Source: Mycobacterium pseudokansasii
GTDB lineage: Bacteria; Actinomycetota; Actinomycetes; Mycobacteriales; Mycobacteriaceae
DNA length: 64,000 nt
Reading direction: 5' to 3'
Assembly (NCBI RefSeq): GCF_900566075.1
Contig: NZ_UPHU01000001.1
Span: 4,650,325-4,714,324 of the forward strand
The notes below the pieces were generated by a model that did not search any database, was not told the origin of the DNA, and saw only the letters and a list, made by a program, of their open reading frames with translations. The translations under genes were made by a program, and so were the position numbers. Shown piece after piece: positions 35,741 through 44,648 of this stretch (position 1 is the first letter of the stretch; each line of letters begins with the position of its first letter).

Positions 35741-36159
35741 TGGCGACCCGGCCTGCACCGGCAACCAGCCCGGACACCGAATTCTTTTGGCGCGGATTGC
35801 GTGAGCGCAAACTACTGATCCAGCGCTGCAACGGATGCACAGCGCTGCGTCATCCGCCACGCCCCATGTGTCCCGGGTGCCGCTCCCTGGACTGGACGGC
35901 TGTCGAGTCGTCGGGCCGCGGCACCGTCTACAGCTACGTGATACCCCACCAGCCGCGGTTTCCCTTCTTCGATTACCCCTACATCGTCGTGCTGGTGGAA
36001 CTGGCCGAAGGGGTGCGGCTGGTGTCCAATCTGTGTGAGATCGATCCGGCTGACGTCGTAGTCGGGATGCCGGTCGAGGTGTACTACCAGACCTTCGAAA
36101 ACAACCTGGTGCTGCACCAATTCCGGCCCCGCGCCCCAGCCTCGGGAGGATCTCGATGA
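35740..36159 (+). CDS. DUF35 OB-fold zinc protein (ChsH2 C-terminal-half-like)
   Basis: A 139-residue protein with a zinc rubredoxin-like finger (CNGC, then CPGC 15-20 residues later) and an OB fold (GTVYSYVIPHQP, VVLVELAEGVRLVSNL). DUF35 proteins bind thiolase-like partners and are needed for their aldolase or thiolase activity. The ATG at 35740 overlaps the MaoC-like stop, so the two halves of a ChsH2-type protein are made as separate, coupled polypeptides. The next gene starts 4 nt before this one ends. Confidence 0.88.
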   Translation: MATRPAPATSPDTEFFWRGLRERKLLIQRCNGCTALRHPPRPMCPGCRSLDWTAVESSGRGTVYSYVIPHQPRFPFFDYPYIVVLVELAEGVRLVSNLCEIDPADVVVGMPVEVYYQTFENNLVLHQFRPRAPASGGSR

Positions 36160-36599
36160 CCGCGATCAGTACTTTGAGATGGGCCGACGTGGCCGTCGGC
36201 GACGAGCTGACTCCGCTCGAGATCCCGGTCACCGCAACGGTTATCGTCGCCGGCGCGATCGCGTCGCGGGACTTCATGCCGGTGCATCACGACCGTGACT
36301 ACGCCAACAAGCAGGGTTCGCCCAACCTGTTCATGAACATCCTGACCACCAACGGGTTGTGCGTCCGTTTCCTCACCGACTGGGCCGGGCCCGAGGCGAT
36401 GGTCAAGAAGCTCTCGATTCGCCTTGGCGTACCGTGCTTTCCGGACGACCCGCTGCGCTTCACCGGCAGTGTGACGGGCAAGTCGGCCGGCTCGGGTGGC
36501 GAGAACTTCGTCGAAGTGACGTTCCAGGCCGCCAACTGCCTGGGCAAGCACGTGTCCGGCACCGCGATCCTCAGCCTGCTCGACAAGGCAGGTGCATGA
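36156..36599 (+). CDS. MaoC-like enoyl-CoA hydratase (ChsH1-like)
   Basis: A 147-residue hot-dog-fold hydratase. The catalytic Asp/His motif is in SRDFMPVHHDRDYANKQG, close to the R-D-x-x-P-x-H-x-D of ChsH1. It would hydrate an alpha,beta-unsaturated acyl-CoA to the beta-hydroxy acyl-CoA that the downstream aldolase cleaves. ATGA-type overlaps on both sides put it in one translation unit with its partners. Expected to form a heteromer with the MaoC-fold protein at 35198. Confidence 0.88.
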   Translation: MTAISTLRWADVAVGDELTPLEIPVTATVIVAGAIASRDFMPVHHDRDYANKQGSPNLFMNILTTNGLCVRFLTDWAGPEAMVKKLSIRLGVPCFPDDPLRFTGSVTGKSAGSGGENFVEVTFQAANCLGKHVSGTAILSLLDKAGA

Positions 36600-37765
36600 C
36601 CGGCTCGCTGGCCGGTGCCGCGGCCATAGCGGGAATCGGCCAGACCGAGTTCTCCAAGGAGTCCGGCCGCAGCGAGCTGCAATTGACGTGCGAGGCGGTG
36701 CGCGCCGCACTCGACGACGCCGGTGTGGCGCCCGGCGACGTCGACGGCATGGTCACCTTCACCATGGACGCCAGCGATGAGATCGCCGTCGCGCGCAACC
36801 TCGGAATCGGCGACCTCAACTTCTTCAGCCGGGTGCCGCACGGCGGCGGCGCGGCAGCCGCAACGGTGGTCCACGCGGCAATGGCGATAGCCACGGCTGT
36901 GGCCGACATCGTGGTGTGCTACCGCGCGTTCAACGAGCGTTCCGGCATGCGGTTCGGCGGCAGCGGGCGCACCAGCAGCGAAACTCCGCTGTTCATGGCG
37001 CATTACGCGCCATTCGGGTTGCTCACTCCGGCAGCGTGGGTCGCGCTGCACGCCCAGCGCTACATGTCGGCCTACGGCGCCACCAACGAACACTTCGGCG
37101 CGATCGCCGTCGTCGACCGTGCCCATGCGGCCCGCAACCCCGATGCGTGGTTCTATCAGCGTCCGATCACGTTGGCAGACCACCAGAATTCGCGCTGGAT
37201 CGTCGAACCCGTGCTGCGACTGCTGGACTGCTGCCAGGAAAGCGACGGCGGTGTGGCACTGGTGGTGACCAGCGCTGACCGAGCCCGGGATCTACGGCAG
37301 CCGCCGGCGGTGATCACCGCGGCCACCCAGGGCGCCGCCGCCGAGGGTGAGATGATGACCAGCTATTACCGCGAGGACATCACCGGCCTGCCGGAGCTGG
37401 CAGTGGTGGCCCGGCGGCTCTGGCGGGATTCGGGTCTCAAGCCCGCCGACATCCAAACCGCCTTCCTTTACGACCATTTCACGCCCTTTGTGTTCGTTCA
37501 GCTCGAGGAGCTCGGCTTCTGCGGGCGCGGTGAGGCGAAGGACTTCGCCACCGTCGAGAACCTGTCGCTGGGCGGGGTGCTGCCGATCAACACCAACGGC
37601 GGTCTGCTGGGCGAGGCCTACATCCACGGCATGAACGGCATCACCGAGGCGGTTCGTCAGGTGCGCGGCACCTCCTGCAACCAGGTCGACGGCGTCGAAC
37701 ATGTCGTGGTCACGTCGGGAACCGGGGTGCCGACCAGCGGCCTGATTCTTGAGCCGGGCAGGTGA
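36596..37765 (+). CDS. Thiolase-like aldolase / lipid-transfer protein (Ltp2-like)
   Basis: A 389-residue thiolase-fold protein, close to Ltp2 (about 386). AIAGIGQTEFSKESGR opens the fold, CYRAFNERSGMRFG and FLYDHFTPFVFVQLEELGFC follow, and the C-terminal GGLLGEAYIHGMNGITEAV is characteristic. The nucleophilic Cys of degradative thiolases is not present in the usual N-terminal context (VPHGGGAAAATV instead), as expected for retro-aldolases. Ltp2 with DUF35 cleaves a beta-hydroxyacyl-CoA in steroid side chains to propanoyl-CoA plus a ketone. The true substrate is unknown. The ATG at 36596 overlaps the previous gene by 4 nt. Confidence 0.88.
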   Translation: MTGSLAGAAAIAGIGQTEFSKESGRSELQLTCEAVRAALDDAGVAPGDVDGMVTFTMDASDEIAVARNLGIGDLNFFSRVPHGGGAAAATVVHAAMAIATAVADIVVCYRAFNERSGMRFGGSGRTSSETPLFMAHYAPFGLLTPAAWVALHAQRYMSAYGATNEHFGAIAVVDRAHAARNPDAWFYQRPITLADHQNSRWIVEPVLRLLDCCQESDGGVALVVTSADRARDLRQPPAVITAATQGAAAEGEMMTSYYREDITGLPELAVVARRLWRDSGLKPADIQTAFLYDHFTPFVFVQLEELGFCGRGEAKDFATVENLSLGGVLPINTNGGLLGEAYIHGMNGITEAVRQVRGTSCNQVDGVEHVVVTSGTGVPTSGLILEPGR

Positions 37766-37769
37766 GCGC

Positions 37770-38411
37770 GTGACGACGCGAGCTTCTGCGGTGATCCAGG
37801 CGGGTGATACGCGCGAGCTCATCATCGGGGCGGCATACGTCTGTTTCCGCGAGCACGGACTGCAGAAGGCGACCATTGTCGACATCGCCAGGTCGGCGAA
37901 GGTATCCCGCAGCACCGTCTACGAGTACTTCCCGGACAAGGCCGCCCTTGTCGAGGCCTGTGCCGAACATGCTTCCCACCAGTTCTACCGCGAAATGGCC
38001 CAGGCCATGAGCCGGGTGAGCCCCTTGGAGGAAAAGCTTTGCCGCGCAGCGGTATTTGTGACTCGGGCGCGCCGGGCGATCACGTCGGCTACGTATGTCG
38101 ATGAAGACGCGATCAACCTGTTGCTGACCAAGGACGCTGCCGAGCTGCTGCGCGAAAGTGTCGACTTCTTCGCGCCCTACCTCACTGCGGCCAAGCTCAC
38201 CGGCGAGGTACGCAAGGACCTCGATGTCGAGGCCGCCGGGGAGTGGTTCGCCCGCATCCTGTTCTCGTTGTTCACCACGCCATCGCCGATCCGCAATCTG
38301 GACGACCCCGATGCCCCCGAAGCCGTGGCCGATTTCGTGCGTGCGCATGTGGTACGGGGTTTCCGCGATGACCGGCCGCAGTCTGCCCGCGCGGCGTCGA
38401 AGCTGCGCTGA
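37770..38411 (+). CDS. TetR-family regulator
   Basis: A 213-residue regulator. The helix-turn-helix runs ATIVDIARSAKVSRSTVYEYF, with the usual preceding helix AAYVCFREHGL. The C-terminal ligand domain is unassigned. The GTG at 37770, 4 nt after the aldolase stop, is preferred to a TTG at 37749 that overlaps the aldolase. Being last in the operon it is probably the local regulator of this catabolic set and of the divergent aldehyde dehydrogenase. Confidence 0.88.
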   Translation: MTTRASAVIQAGDTRELIIGAAYVCFREHGLQKATIVDIARSAKVSRSTVYEYFPDKAALVEACAEHASHQFYREMAQAMSRVSPLEEKLCRAAVFVTRARRAITSATYVDEDAINLLLTKDAAELLRESVDFFAPYLTAAKLTGEVRKDLDVEAAGEWFARILFSLFTTPSPIRNLDDPDAPEAVADFVRAHVVRGFRDDRPQSARAASKLR

Positions 38412-38424
38412 GTGTGCAACTGGC

Positions 38425-38650
38425 GGCGTCGAGTGGGTGGTTGCGGCGTCGAGTGTGCGGCTGGGACTTTCGGTGTGCGGCTGCGGCGTCGAGTGTGCGG
38501 CCAGGGCGGCCGAGCCGCAGAAAACCCGCCCAGTGGGCACACTCGACGCCACCTGGGCACACTCGACGCCACAGCCGCACACTCGACGCCACCTGGGCAC
38601 ACTCGACGCCACCTGGGCACACTCGACGCCACCTGGGCACACTCGACGCA
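38425..38650. repeat. Array of 20-bp repeats forming an inverted pair of arms
   Basis: The left arm (38425-38504) has four 20-bp units related to CGGCGTCGAGTGTGCGGCTG. The right arm (38541-38650) has five full units and one partial unit of CACTCGACGCCACCTGGGCA, starting every 20 bp at 38541, 38561, 38581, 38601, 38621 and 38641; the second ends CAGCCGCA. The arms are reverse complements of one family, separated by about 36 nt, so the region can fold into a long hairpin. It fills the gap between convergent tetR-like and proline dehydrogenase genes. A related pair is at 26681-26710. Confidence 0.85.
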
Positions 38651-38651
38651 C

Positions 38652-39611
38652 TCAATGCGCCAAGGCGCGCAGGAAAAACGCCAGGTTCGCCGGGCGTTCG
38701 GCCAGGCGTCGCATCAAATAGCCGTACCACTGGCCGCCGAACGGCACGTAAACCCGCAGCTGATTACCGGCGGCGGCCAGTCGCCGCTGTTCGTCGTCGC
38801 GAATGCCGTACAACATCTGGTATTCGAAATCACCAGCGGTACGACGTATTCCAGTAGCCATGCCGCCGGTCGCGCCGATGATCGCCGGGTCGTGCGACGC
38901 CACCATCGGGTACCCGGAACCGGATAGCAGAACGTGCAGGCAGCGCAGGTAGGAGTCGGTGATCTCGGCGCCGTCCCGGTAGGCCACCGCTGTGGGCTCG
39001 TCGTAGGCGCCCTTGCACAGCCGGACCCGGGCGCCTACCGAGGCCAGCTCTCGGCAATCGGCAAGCGTGCGCCGCAGGTAGGCCTGCACAACCGTGCCCA
39101 ACCAACCGAAGTCGACCCGCAGGTCACCCGAGATCGACAAGGTCGAATCGGTGGTGGTGTGGTCTTCGGCGTCGACGGTGACCCACACCCCGACCTGCTC
39201 GGCCCGCTCGCAGATAGTGCGGGCATTGTCCAAGGCGATCTTCGGGCCATCGCGGTCCAGCGCCTGCCCCAGCGCCGACAGCTTGACCGACACCTCCAGC
39301 GGCCGCACCCCGGCGAATGCCGTGTCCGCCCGCCGGCCCAGCGCGTCGAGCAAGTCGAGGTAGGCCCGCACGATGGCCGCGGCGCCGTCAGCGTCGGTGA
39401 CATTCTCGCCGAGATAGTCGATGCTGACATAACGTCCCGAATCACGCAGCACTGCAATGACTTTCAGAACGCTATCCAGCGTTTCACCGGGCACGAACCG
39501 GCGCACCACCCGCCGGGTCACCGACGAGCGCTCGGTCATGAGCCGCAACCTGTCGGACCGTCCGGCCACCAGCAGGGCCGGGCGCAGGGTGCGGGCGAAC
39601 AACCGGGCCAT
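38652..39611 (-). CDS. Proline dehydrogenase
   Basis: A 319-residue FAD-dependent enzyme that oxidises proline to pyrroline-5-carboxylate (Rv1188-like, about 329). Seen are VSIDYLGENVTD, VSVKLSALGQ, WVTVDAEDHTTTD, VRLCKGAYDEP and YVPFGGQWYGYLMRRLAERP, all PRODH barrel motifs. The ATG at 39611 overlaps the rocA stop by 1 nt (TGATG), so the two proline-catabolic enzymes are coupled. An upstream in-frame extension to 39689 lies inside rocA and is unlikely. A single-domain protein, not a PutA fusion. Confidence 0.95.
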   Translation of the reverse strand: MARLFARTLRPALLVAGRSDRLRLMTERSSVTRRVVRRFVPGETLDSVLKVIAVLRDSGRYVSIDYLGENVTDADGAAAIVRAYLDLLDALGRRADTAFAGVRPLEVSVKLSALGQALDRDGPKIALDNARTICERAEQVGVWVTVDAEDHTTTDSTLSISGDLRVDFGWLGTVVQAYLRRTLADCRELASVGARVRLCKGAYDEPTAVAYRDGAEITDSYLRCLHVLLSGSGYPMVASHDPAIIGATGGMATGIRRTAGDFEYQMLYGIRDDEQRRLAAAGNQLRVYVPFGGQWYGYLMRRLAERPANLAFFLRALAH

Positions 39612-41242
39612 CAGTCGGCAGCCATGTGCGGGTAGTGGTGGTCGGTCACCGGGACGAACGTCTCCTTGATGGTGCGCGCCGAGGTCCAACGCAACAGGTT
39701 CAGCGGCGAACCCGCCTTGTCGTTGGTGCCCGATCCGCGCGAGCCACCGAATGGCTGACGTCCGACGACCGCACCGGTCGGCTTGTCGTTGACATAGAAG
39801 TTGCCCGCAGCGAACCGAAGCCGGTCTTGTGCCCTCAGGACCGCGCGGCGGTCGTCGGCGATGACGGCGCCGGTCAGCGCGTAGCGTGATCCGGTATCGA
39901 TGACGTCGAGGATGCGTTCGTAGTGCCCGTCAGGGTAGACGTGCACCGCCAGCACCGGCCCGAAGTACTCGGTCGCGAATGCCTCGTCGGTCGGGTCGTC
40001 GGACAGCAATACCGTGGGACGCACGAAATAGCCTATGCTGTCGTCGTATTCGCCGCCAACGGCGATCGTGACACCGGCCGCGCCCTTGGCCCGCTCGATC
40101 GCGTCGACGTTCTTGATGAAAGCGCGCCGGTCGATCAGCGCTCCACCATAGTTCGACAGGTCGGTGATGTCACCGTATTTCAGCTCGGCGACGGCGCCCA
40201 GGAAGGCATCACCCATCCGCTGCCACACCGAGTGGGCGACGAACGCCCGCGACACCGCCGAGCACTTCTGGCCCTGATAGTCGAATGCTCCGCGAATCAA
40301 GGATGTGGACAACACATCCGGGCGTGCCGACGGGTGTGCCACCACGAAGTCCTTACCACCGGTCTCCCCGACCAGCCGCGGATAGCTCTGGTAACGGCCG
40401 ATATTGGCGCCGACCTGCTGCCAAAGGTGACAGAAGGTGGCCGTCGATCCGGTGAAGTGGATGCCGGCCAATCGCGGATCGGCCAGCGCCACCTCGGAAA
40501 CCGCGAAGCCGTCGCCGGTGACCAGGTTGATCACACCCGGCGGCAACCCCGCGGCTTCGAGCAGTTGCATGAGCAGATAGGCCGACAAGGTCTGGGTGAT
40601 CGACGGTTTCCACACCACGGTGTTGCCCATCAGCGCCGGCGCGGTGGGCAGATTGCCCGCGATCGAGGTGAAGTTGAACGGCGTGATCGCATAGACGAAG
40701 CCGTCCAGCGGACGGTAATCGGTGCGGTTCCACTCCCCGGGGCCGCTGATCGGCTGCTGGGCCAGGATCTGGCGGGCGAACGCGACGTTGAATCGCCAGA
40801 AATCCACCAACTCGCAGGGCGCGTCGATCTCGGCCTGGTACGCCGACTTCGACTGGCCGAGCATGGTGGCGGCGGCGACCTTTTCTCGCCAGGGCCCCGC
40901 GAGCAGATCGGCGGCGCGCAGGAACACCGCGGCACGCTCATCGAAAGGCACAGCGGCCCAAGCGTTTTTGGCGGCCATGGCGGCCGCGATAGCCGCCGCC
41001 GCATCGGCATGGTCGGCGTTGGTCAGGGTGCCCAGCCGCGCGGCATGCCGGTGCGGGGCGACGACGTCGATCGCCTTGCCGTCGCCCATCCGGTGTCGGC
41101 CGCCGATGACGTGCGGCAGTTCCATCGGATGACCGGACAGCAAGGCCAGCTCGGCGCGCAGCCGGGCGCGTTCCGGCGATTTCGGGGCATAGTCATGCAC
41201 CGGCTCGTTGACCGGGACCGGCACTTGGGTAATAGCGTCCAT
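39611..41242 (-). CDS. rocA: 1-pyrroline-5-carboxylate dehydrogenase
   Basis: A 543-residue aldehyde dehydrogenase that converts glutamate semialdehyde/P5C to glutamate, the second step of proline use; the length equals the RocA I recall. The catalytic Cys is in YQGQKCSAVSRAF and the general base in VGETGGKDFVVAHPSA; ITPFNFTSIAGNLPTAP is the cofactor site and NDKPTGAVVGRQPFGGSRGSG is the typical C-terminal anchoring region. It is first in an operon with proline dehydrogenase and divergent from the PucR-type regulator. Confidence 0.96.
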   Translation of the reverse strand: MDAITQVPVPVNEPVHDYAPKSPERARLRAELALLSGHPMELPHVIGGRHRMGDGKAIDVVAPHRHAARLGTLTNADHADAAAAIAAAMAAKNAWAAVPFDERAAVFLRAADLLAGPWREKVAAATMLGQSKSAYQAEIDAPCELVDFWRFNVAFARQILAQQPISGPGEWNRTDYRPLDGFVYAITPFNFTSIAGNLPTAPALMGNTVVWKPSITQTLSAYLLMQLLEAAGLPPGVINLVTGDGFAVSEVALADPRLAGIHFTGSTATFCHLWQQVGANIGRYQSYPRLVGETGGKDFVVAHPSARPDVLSTSLIRGAFDYQGQKCSAVSRAFVAHSVWQRMGDAFLGAVAELKYGDITDLSNYGGALIDRRAFIKNVDAIERAKGAAGVTIAVGGEYDDSIGYFVRPTVLLSDDPTDEAFATEYFGPVLAVHVYPDGHYERILDVIDTGSRYALTGAVIADDRRAVLRAQDRLRFAAGNFYVNDKPTGAVVGRQPFGGSRGSGTNDKAGSPLNLLRWTSARTIKETFVPVTDHHYPHMAAD

Positions 41243-41312
41243 GCCTGCCAGGTTCCCCGTCCCCGCGCCGGAATCGATTGGCCGATACGACAGGAATTGC
41301 CACCGCTGCTAG

Positions 41313-41329
41313 TAGGATCGAACAATATG
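41313..41329 (+). promoter_or_regulatory. Possible leaderless promoter of the proline regulator
   Basis: TAGGAT at 41313-41318 fits a -10 box and would place the transcription start at about the ATG (41327), giving a leaderless mRNA, which is common in mycobacteria. No clear -35 box is visible, and there is no ribosome site before the ATG. Confidence 0.35.
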
Positions 41330-42919
41330 CGGGTGGCCGGTGTCGGATTGGGCCAGTTACTCCTTGCCCTGGATGCGACCCTGGTCAGCCTGGTCGAAGC
41401 TCCGCGGGGGCTGGATCTCACCGTGGCCTCGGCGGCGCTGGTTGATTCCGACGATGTACGGCTGGGCCTGGCCGAAGCGGCGGGCTCGGCCGACGCCTTC
41501 TTTCTGCTGGGCGTCGCCAGCGACGAGGCGCTGCGCTGGATCGACGGCCAAGCCCGAGCGCCGGTGGCGATCTTCGTCAAGGAACCGTCCGACGCGGTGG
41601 TGGCCAAAGCGGTCCGAGCAGGGTCGGCGGTGGTTGCCGTGGAACCGCGTGCTCGCTGGGAACGCCTCTACCGGCTGGTCAATCACGTGTTGGAGCATCA
41701 CGGGGACCGTGGCGATCCCGTGGACGACTCGGGCACCGACCTGTTCGGCCTGGCCCAGTCCCTGGCCGACCGAATCCACGGCATGGTCAGCATCGAAGAC
41801 GCGCAGTCTCATGTGCTGGCCTACTCGGCTTCCAACGAAGACGCCGACGAGCTGCGCCGGCTGTCCATCCTGGGCCGCGCCGGCCCGCCCGAGCATCTGG
41901 AATGGCTGGCCCAATGGGGCATTTTCGACGCCCTTCGCGCCAGCAGCGAGGTGGTCCGGGTGGCTGAGCGCCCGGAACTGGCACTGCGTCCGCGGCTGGC
42001 GATCGGGATTCACCAACCAGCGGTCACCCCGCGGCGCTCACCGGTGTTCGCCGGCGCGATCTGGGTTCAGCAGGGCTCGCAGCCGCTGGCCGACGATGCC
42101 GAAGAGATTTTGCAGGGAGCGGCGGTGCTGGCCGCTCGGATCATGTCGCGGCTGGCGGCCCGGCCCTCCACCCACGCGCGGCGGGTACAGCAATTACTCG
42201 GCCTGGCCGATGGTGAACCGCTCGATGCGGCCGCTGTCGCGCGCGAACTCGGGCTGCCCGGCGACGGGAACGCCGCGCTGATCGGCTTCGACACCATTGC
42301 CGCCGAAAACCAACCAGCCCGGCTCACCGACGTCTTGGCGTTGAGCGCCAGCGCTTTTCGTCGTGACGCCCAGGTGGGCACCAACGGATCGCGGATCTAT
42401 GTGGTGTTACCGCACACCGCGACGGCCCGCGCGGTCACCTCATGGGTGCATGGCACGGTCAGCTCGCTGCGCACCGAGCTGGGCGTGCACCTGCGGGCCG
42501 CGATCGCCGCGCCGGTCGCGGGTCTGCGGGGGATCGCCGCGGCACGCACCGAGGTGGACGGCGTGCTCGACAGCGCTGTGCGCCACCCCATCTCGATAGG
42601 GCAGGTGACCTCGGTGGCCGAAGCACGCACCGCAGTCCTGCTCGACGAAATCGTCACGCTGGTCGGCACCCATGCGCGGCTGGTCGACCCGCGGATACGC
42701 GACCTGCGCACCCGGGATCCTGCGCTGGCCGAAACGTTACGGGTCTACTTGGACAGCTTCGGCGATATCGGCGCCGCCGCGCAGGCACTGCAGGTGCATC
42801 CCAACACAGTTCGCTATCGAGTGCGGCGGATCGAGAAGCTGCTGTCGACGTCGTTGGCTGATCCCGATGTGCGGCTGCTCTTTTCGCTGGGATTGCGCGT
42901 GGCCGAACGGTCTGGTTGA
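41327..42919 (+). CDS. pruC: PucR-family activator of proline utilisation (Rv1186c-like)
   Basis: A 530-residue regulator (Rv1186c about 538). It has an N-terminal PucR domain (LLLALDATLVSLVEAPRGLD), a GGDEF-like middle and a C-terminal PucR helix-turn-helix (AETLRVYLDSFGDIGAAAQA, then LQVHPNTVRYRVRRIEKLL). The homologue is reported to activate the divergent rocA-proline dehydrogenase genes (PruC, from memory). The ATG at 41327 starts MRVAGVGLGQLL; codons are open far upstream only because the frame is antisense to rocA. Confidence 0.85.
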   Translation: MRVAGVGLGQLLLALDATLVSLVEAPRGLDLTVASAALVDSDDVRLGLAEAAGSADAFFLLGVASDEALRWIDGQARAPVAIFVKEPSDAVVAKAVRAGSAVVAVEPRARWERLYRLVNHVLEHHGDRGDPVDDSGTDLFGLAQSLADRIHGMVSIEDAQSHVLAYSASNEDADELRRLSILGRAGPPEHLEWLAQWGIFDALRASSEVVRVAERPELALRPRLAIGIHQPAVTPRRSPVFAGAIWVQQGSQPLADDAEEILQGAAVLAARIMSRLAARPSTHARRVQQLLGLADGEPLDAAAVARELGLPGDGNAALIGFDTIAAENQPARLTDVLALSASAFRRDAQVGTNGSRIYVVLPHTATARAVTSWVHGTVSSLRTELGVHLRAAIAAPVAGLRGIAAARTEVDGVLDSAVRHPISIGQVTSVAEARTAVLLDEIVTLVGTHARLVDPRIRDLRTRDPALAETLRVYLDSFGDIGAAAQALQVHPNTVRYRVRRIEKLLSTSLADPDVRLLFSLGLRVAERSG

Positions 42920-42970
42920 CACCGGCCGAATCACGCGCGGAGTCAGTTTTCTTCCGGATACTCTTTTTTC

Positions 42971-43774
42971 GTGGCAGACCGCCCGTCGTCATACCTGGTG
43001 TTGGCATCGCAGCGTAGCGGCAGCACGCTGTTGGTCGAATCGTTGCGCGCCACCGGCGTAGCCGGCGAACCCCAGGAGTTCTTCCAATATCTGCCGACGA
43101 CGAGCCAGCCGCCGCAACCGCGGGACTGGTTTGCCGGAGTTGACGACGAGTCGATCCTGCGCCTGCTCGATCCGCTGGACAACGGTAAGCCGGACCTCGC
43201 GCCGGCCGAGATCTGGCGCGACTACATCCGCACGGTCGGCAGAACGCCCAACGGTGTCTGGGGCGGCAAGCTGATGTGGAATCAGACCCCGCTGCTGCTG
43301 AATCGCGCGTGCGAGCTTCCCGATTGCTCGGGCGAGGGCCTCAAGGCGGCCATCCGTGACGTCGTCGGTGAGAACCCGTTCCTTGTCTATGTCTACCGTC
43401 CCGACGTCGTGTCGCAGGCGGTGTCGTTTTGGCGTGCGGTGCAGACGCGGGTCTGGCGGGGGCGCCCCGATCCGGTCCGCGACGCTCGCGCCGTCTATCA
43501 CGCCGGGGCGATTGCTCACGTCGTCACCATGCTGCGCGCCCAGGAAGCGGGCTGGCGCGGCTGGTTCGTCGAGGAGAACATCACACCGTTAGAGATCGCT
43601 TATCCGGTGTTGTGGCGCAATCTGACCGAACTGGTCGGCACCATCCTCCAGGCGTTGGGGCTCGACCCGCGGCTGGCGCCTGCCCCGGCGCTGGAGCGGC
43701 AGGCCGATCAGCGTTCCGACGAATGGGTGGACCGCTATCGGGCAGATGCCGAAAGGGACGGGCTGCCTAGGTGA
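42971..43774 (+). CDS. stf0: Trehalose 2-sulfotransferase
   Basis: A 267-residue PAPS-dependent sulfotransferase with near-complete agreement to the Stf0 sequence I remember: [20 protein letters not shown] (PAPS 5'-phosphate loop), [55 protein letters not shown] and the C-terminal [16 protein letters not shown]. Stf0 makes trehalose-2-sulfate, the sulfolipid headgroup. The start is GTG 42971. It stands 51 nt after the proline regulator on the same strand and is convergent with the LPMO gene. Confidence 0.95.
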   Translation: MADRPSSYLVLASQRSGSTLLVESLRATGVAGEPQEFFQYLPTTSQPPQPRDWFAGVDDESILRLLDPLDNGKPDLAPAEIWRDYIRTVGRTPNGVWGGKLMWNQTPLLLNRACELPDCSGEGLKAAIRDVVGENPFLVYVYRPDVVSQAVSFWRAVQTRVWRGRPDPVRDARAVYHAGAIAHVVTMLRAQEAGWRGWFVEENITPLEIAYPVLWRNLTELVGTILQALGLDPRLAPAPALERQADQRSDEWVDRYRADAERDGLPR

Positions 43775-43904
43775 TGGCGGCCCGGCACATCGCCGGACTG
43801 CGCCGCCGCATGCCGCACACGGGACGACGGGCCAGCACGCTTACCGGCATGGCGGGTCTGACGCCGGCCCCACGTGAACGGGTCAACCCGCTCGACGACA
43901 ACGG

Positions 43905-44648
43905 TCACGTCTCCTTCCACAGCGCCGGCGTTGCGGCCGGGGTCCAGGTTGGGTCGTAGGCGGTGTGCGCCTGCAGGCATCGGTAGGTCTTGCCGTTGTA
44001 GGTAACGGTGTCACCCACCGCATAGGTCGCGCCGGCGGCCCACGAGTTGGCCGCCGGTGGAACCGTCGTCGTTGTGCCGGCGGACGGGGTTGTTGTGCCG
44101 GCGGACGGGGTCGATGTGCTGGTGGGCGGTTGACCGGCGCCGACTTGCAGGTCGACGCAGGAATAGAACGCGTTGGGAGTATCGCCGATAATCCATATGG
44201 CCAGCAGCTTCTGGCGACCGCTGAACCCACTCAGGTTGACGGTGTGCGTGACCGTCGCACCAGGTGGCGCGTTATTACCGTCGAAGCGGGCGACTTTGGT
44301 GGCGCCGATGTAATACTCCCAGCCGGTGGTCCGGTGTAGTGCGGTGTTGGTCCAGGTGAACGAGACGGTGTTGCCGACCGGTGTCGGCCGCCACGGCTTC
44401 TTGTCGTCATTGAGCTCGGCGAATTGCCCGAGGCCGCCGTTGCAGCTGGTAAGCCCCTTGGGGCCCTCCACACTCTGCGGCTCATACTTGATCGCGCCGC
44501 ATTGAACTACGCCCTGTGCACACTGGGCTTGACGGCTGGGCGGAGACGAGACAAAGCCATGCGCAGAGGCGTTAGCCATCGGAAGAAAGACCTGAAGACA
44601 AGGGATCAATGTTGCCGTGCCGATAATAGACAATACGCGGTTCGTCAT
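43905..44648 (-). CDS. Secreted AA10 lytic polysaccharide monooxygenase with CBM
   Basis: A 247-residue exported copper enzyme that oxidatively cleaves chitin or cellulose. The signal peptide ends at Ala29, and mature His30 (HGFVSSPPSR) begins the copper histidine brace; His105 in TALHRTTGWEYYIG is the second ligand and Phe161 in AFYSCVDLQV the usual axial aromatic. Cysteine pairs include C43/C50 and C69/C164. A Thr/Ser/Pro linker with TTTPSAG repeats (about 172-200) leads to a C-terminal CBM5/12-like module (WAAGATYAVGDTVTYNGKTY). The upstream region is notably AT-rich, suggesting acquisition. Confidence 0.92.
   Translation of the reverse strand: MTNRVLSIIGTATLIPCLQVFLPMANASAHGFVSSPPSRQAQCAQGVVQCGAIKYEPQSVEGPKGLTSCNGGLGQFAELNDDKKPWRPTPVGNTVSFTWTNTALHRTTGWEYYIGATKVARFDGNNAPPGATVTHTVNLSGFSGRQKLLAIWIIGDTPNAFYSCVDLQVGAGQPPTSTSTPSAGTTTPSAGTTTTVPPAANSWAAGATYAVGDTVTYNGKTYRCLQAHTAYDPTWTPAATPALWKET

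Noticed and set aside
38541..38650. CRISPR-like regular repeats
   Set aside because: The 20-bp units are contiguous with no unique spacers, there are no cas genes, and an inverted set faces them.
39923..42919. A 998-codon open frame on the plus strand
   Set aside because: The first 1400 nt are antisense to rocA and translate to arginine/glycine-rich nonsense. The real protein starts at ATG 41327 with a recognisable PucR-type sequence.
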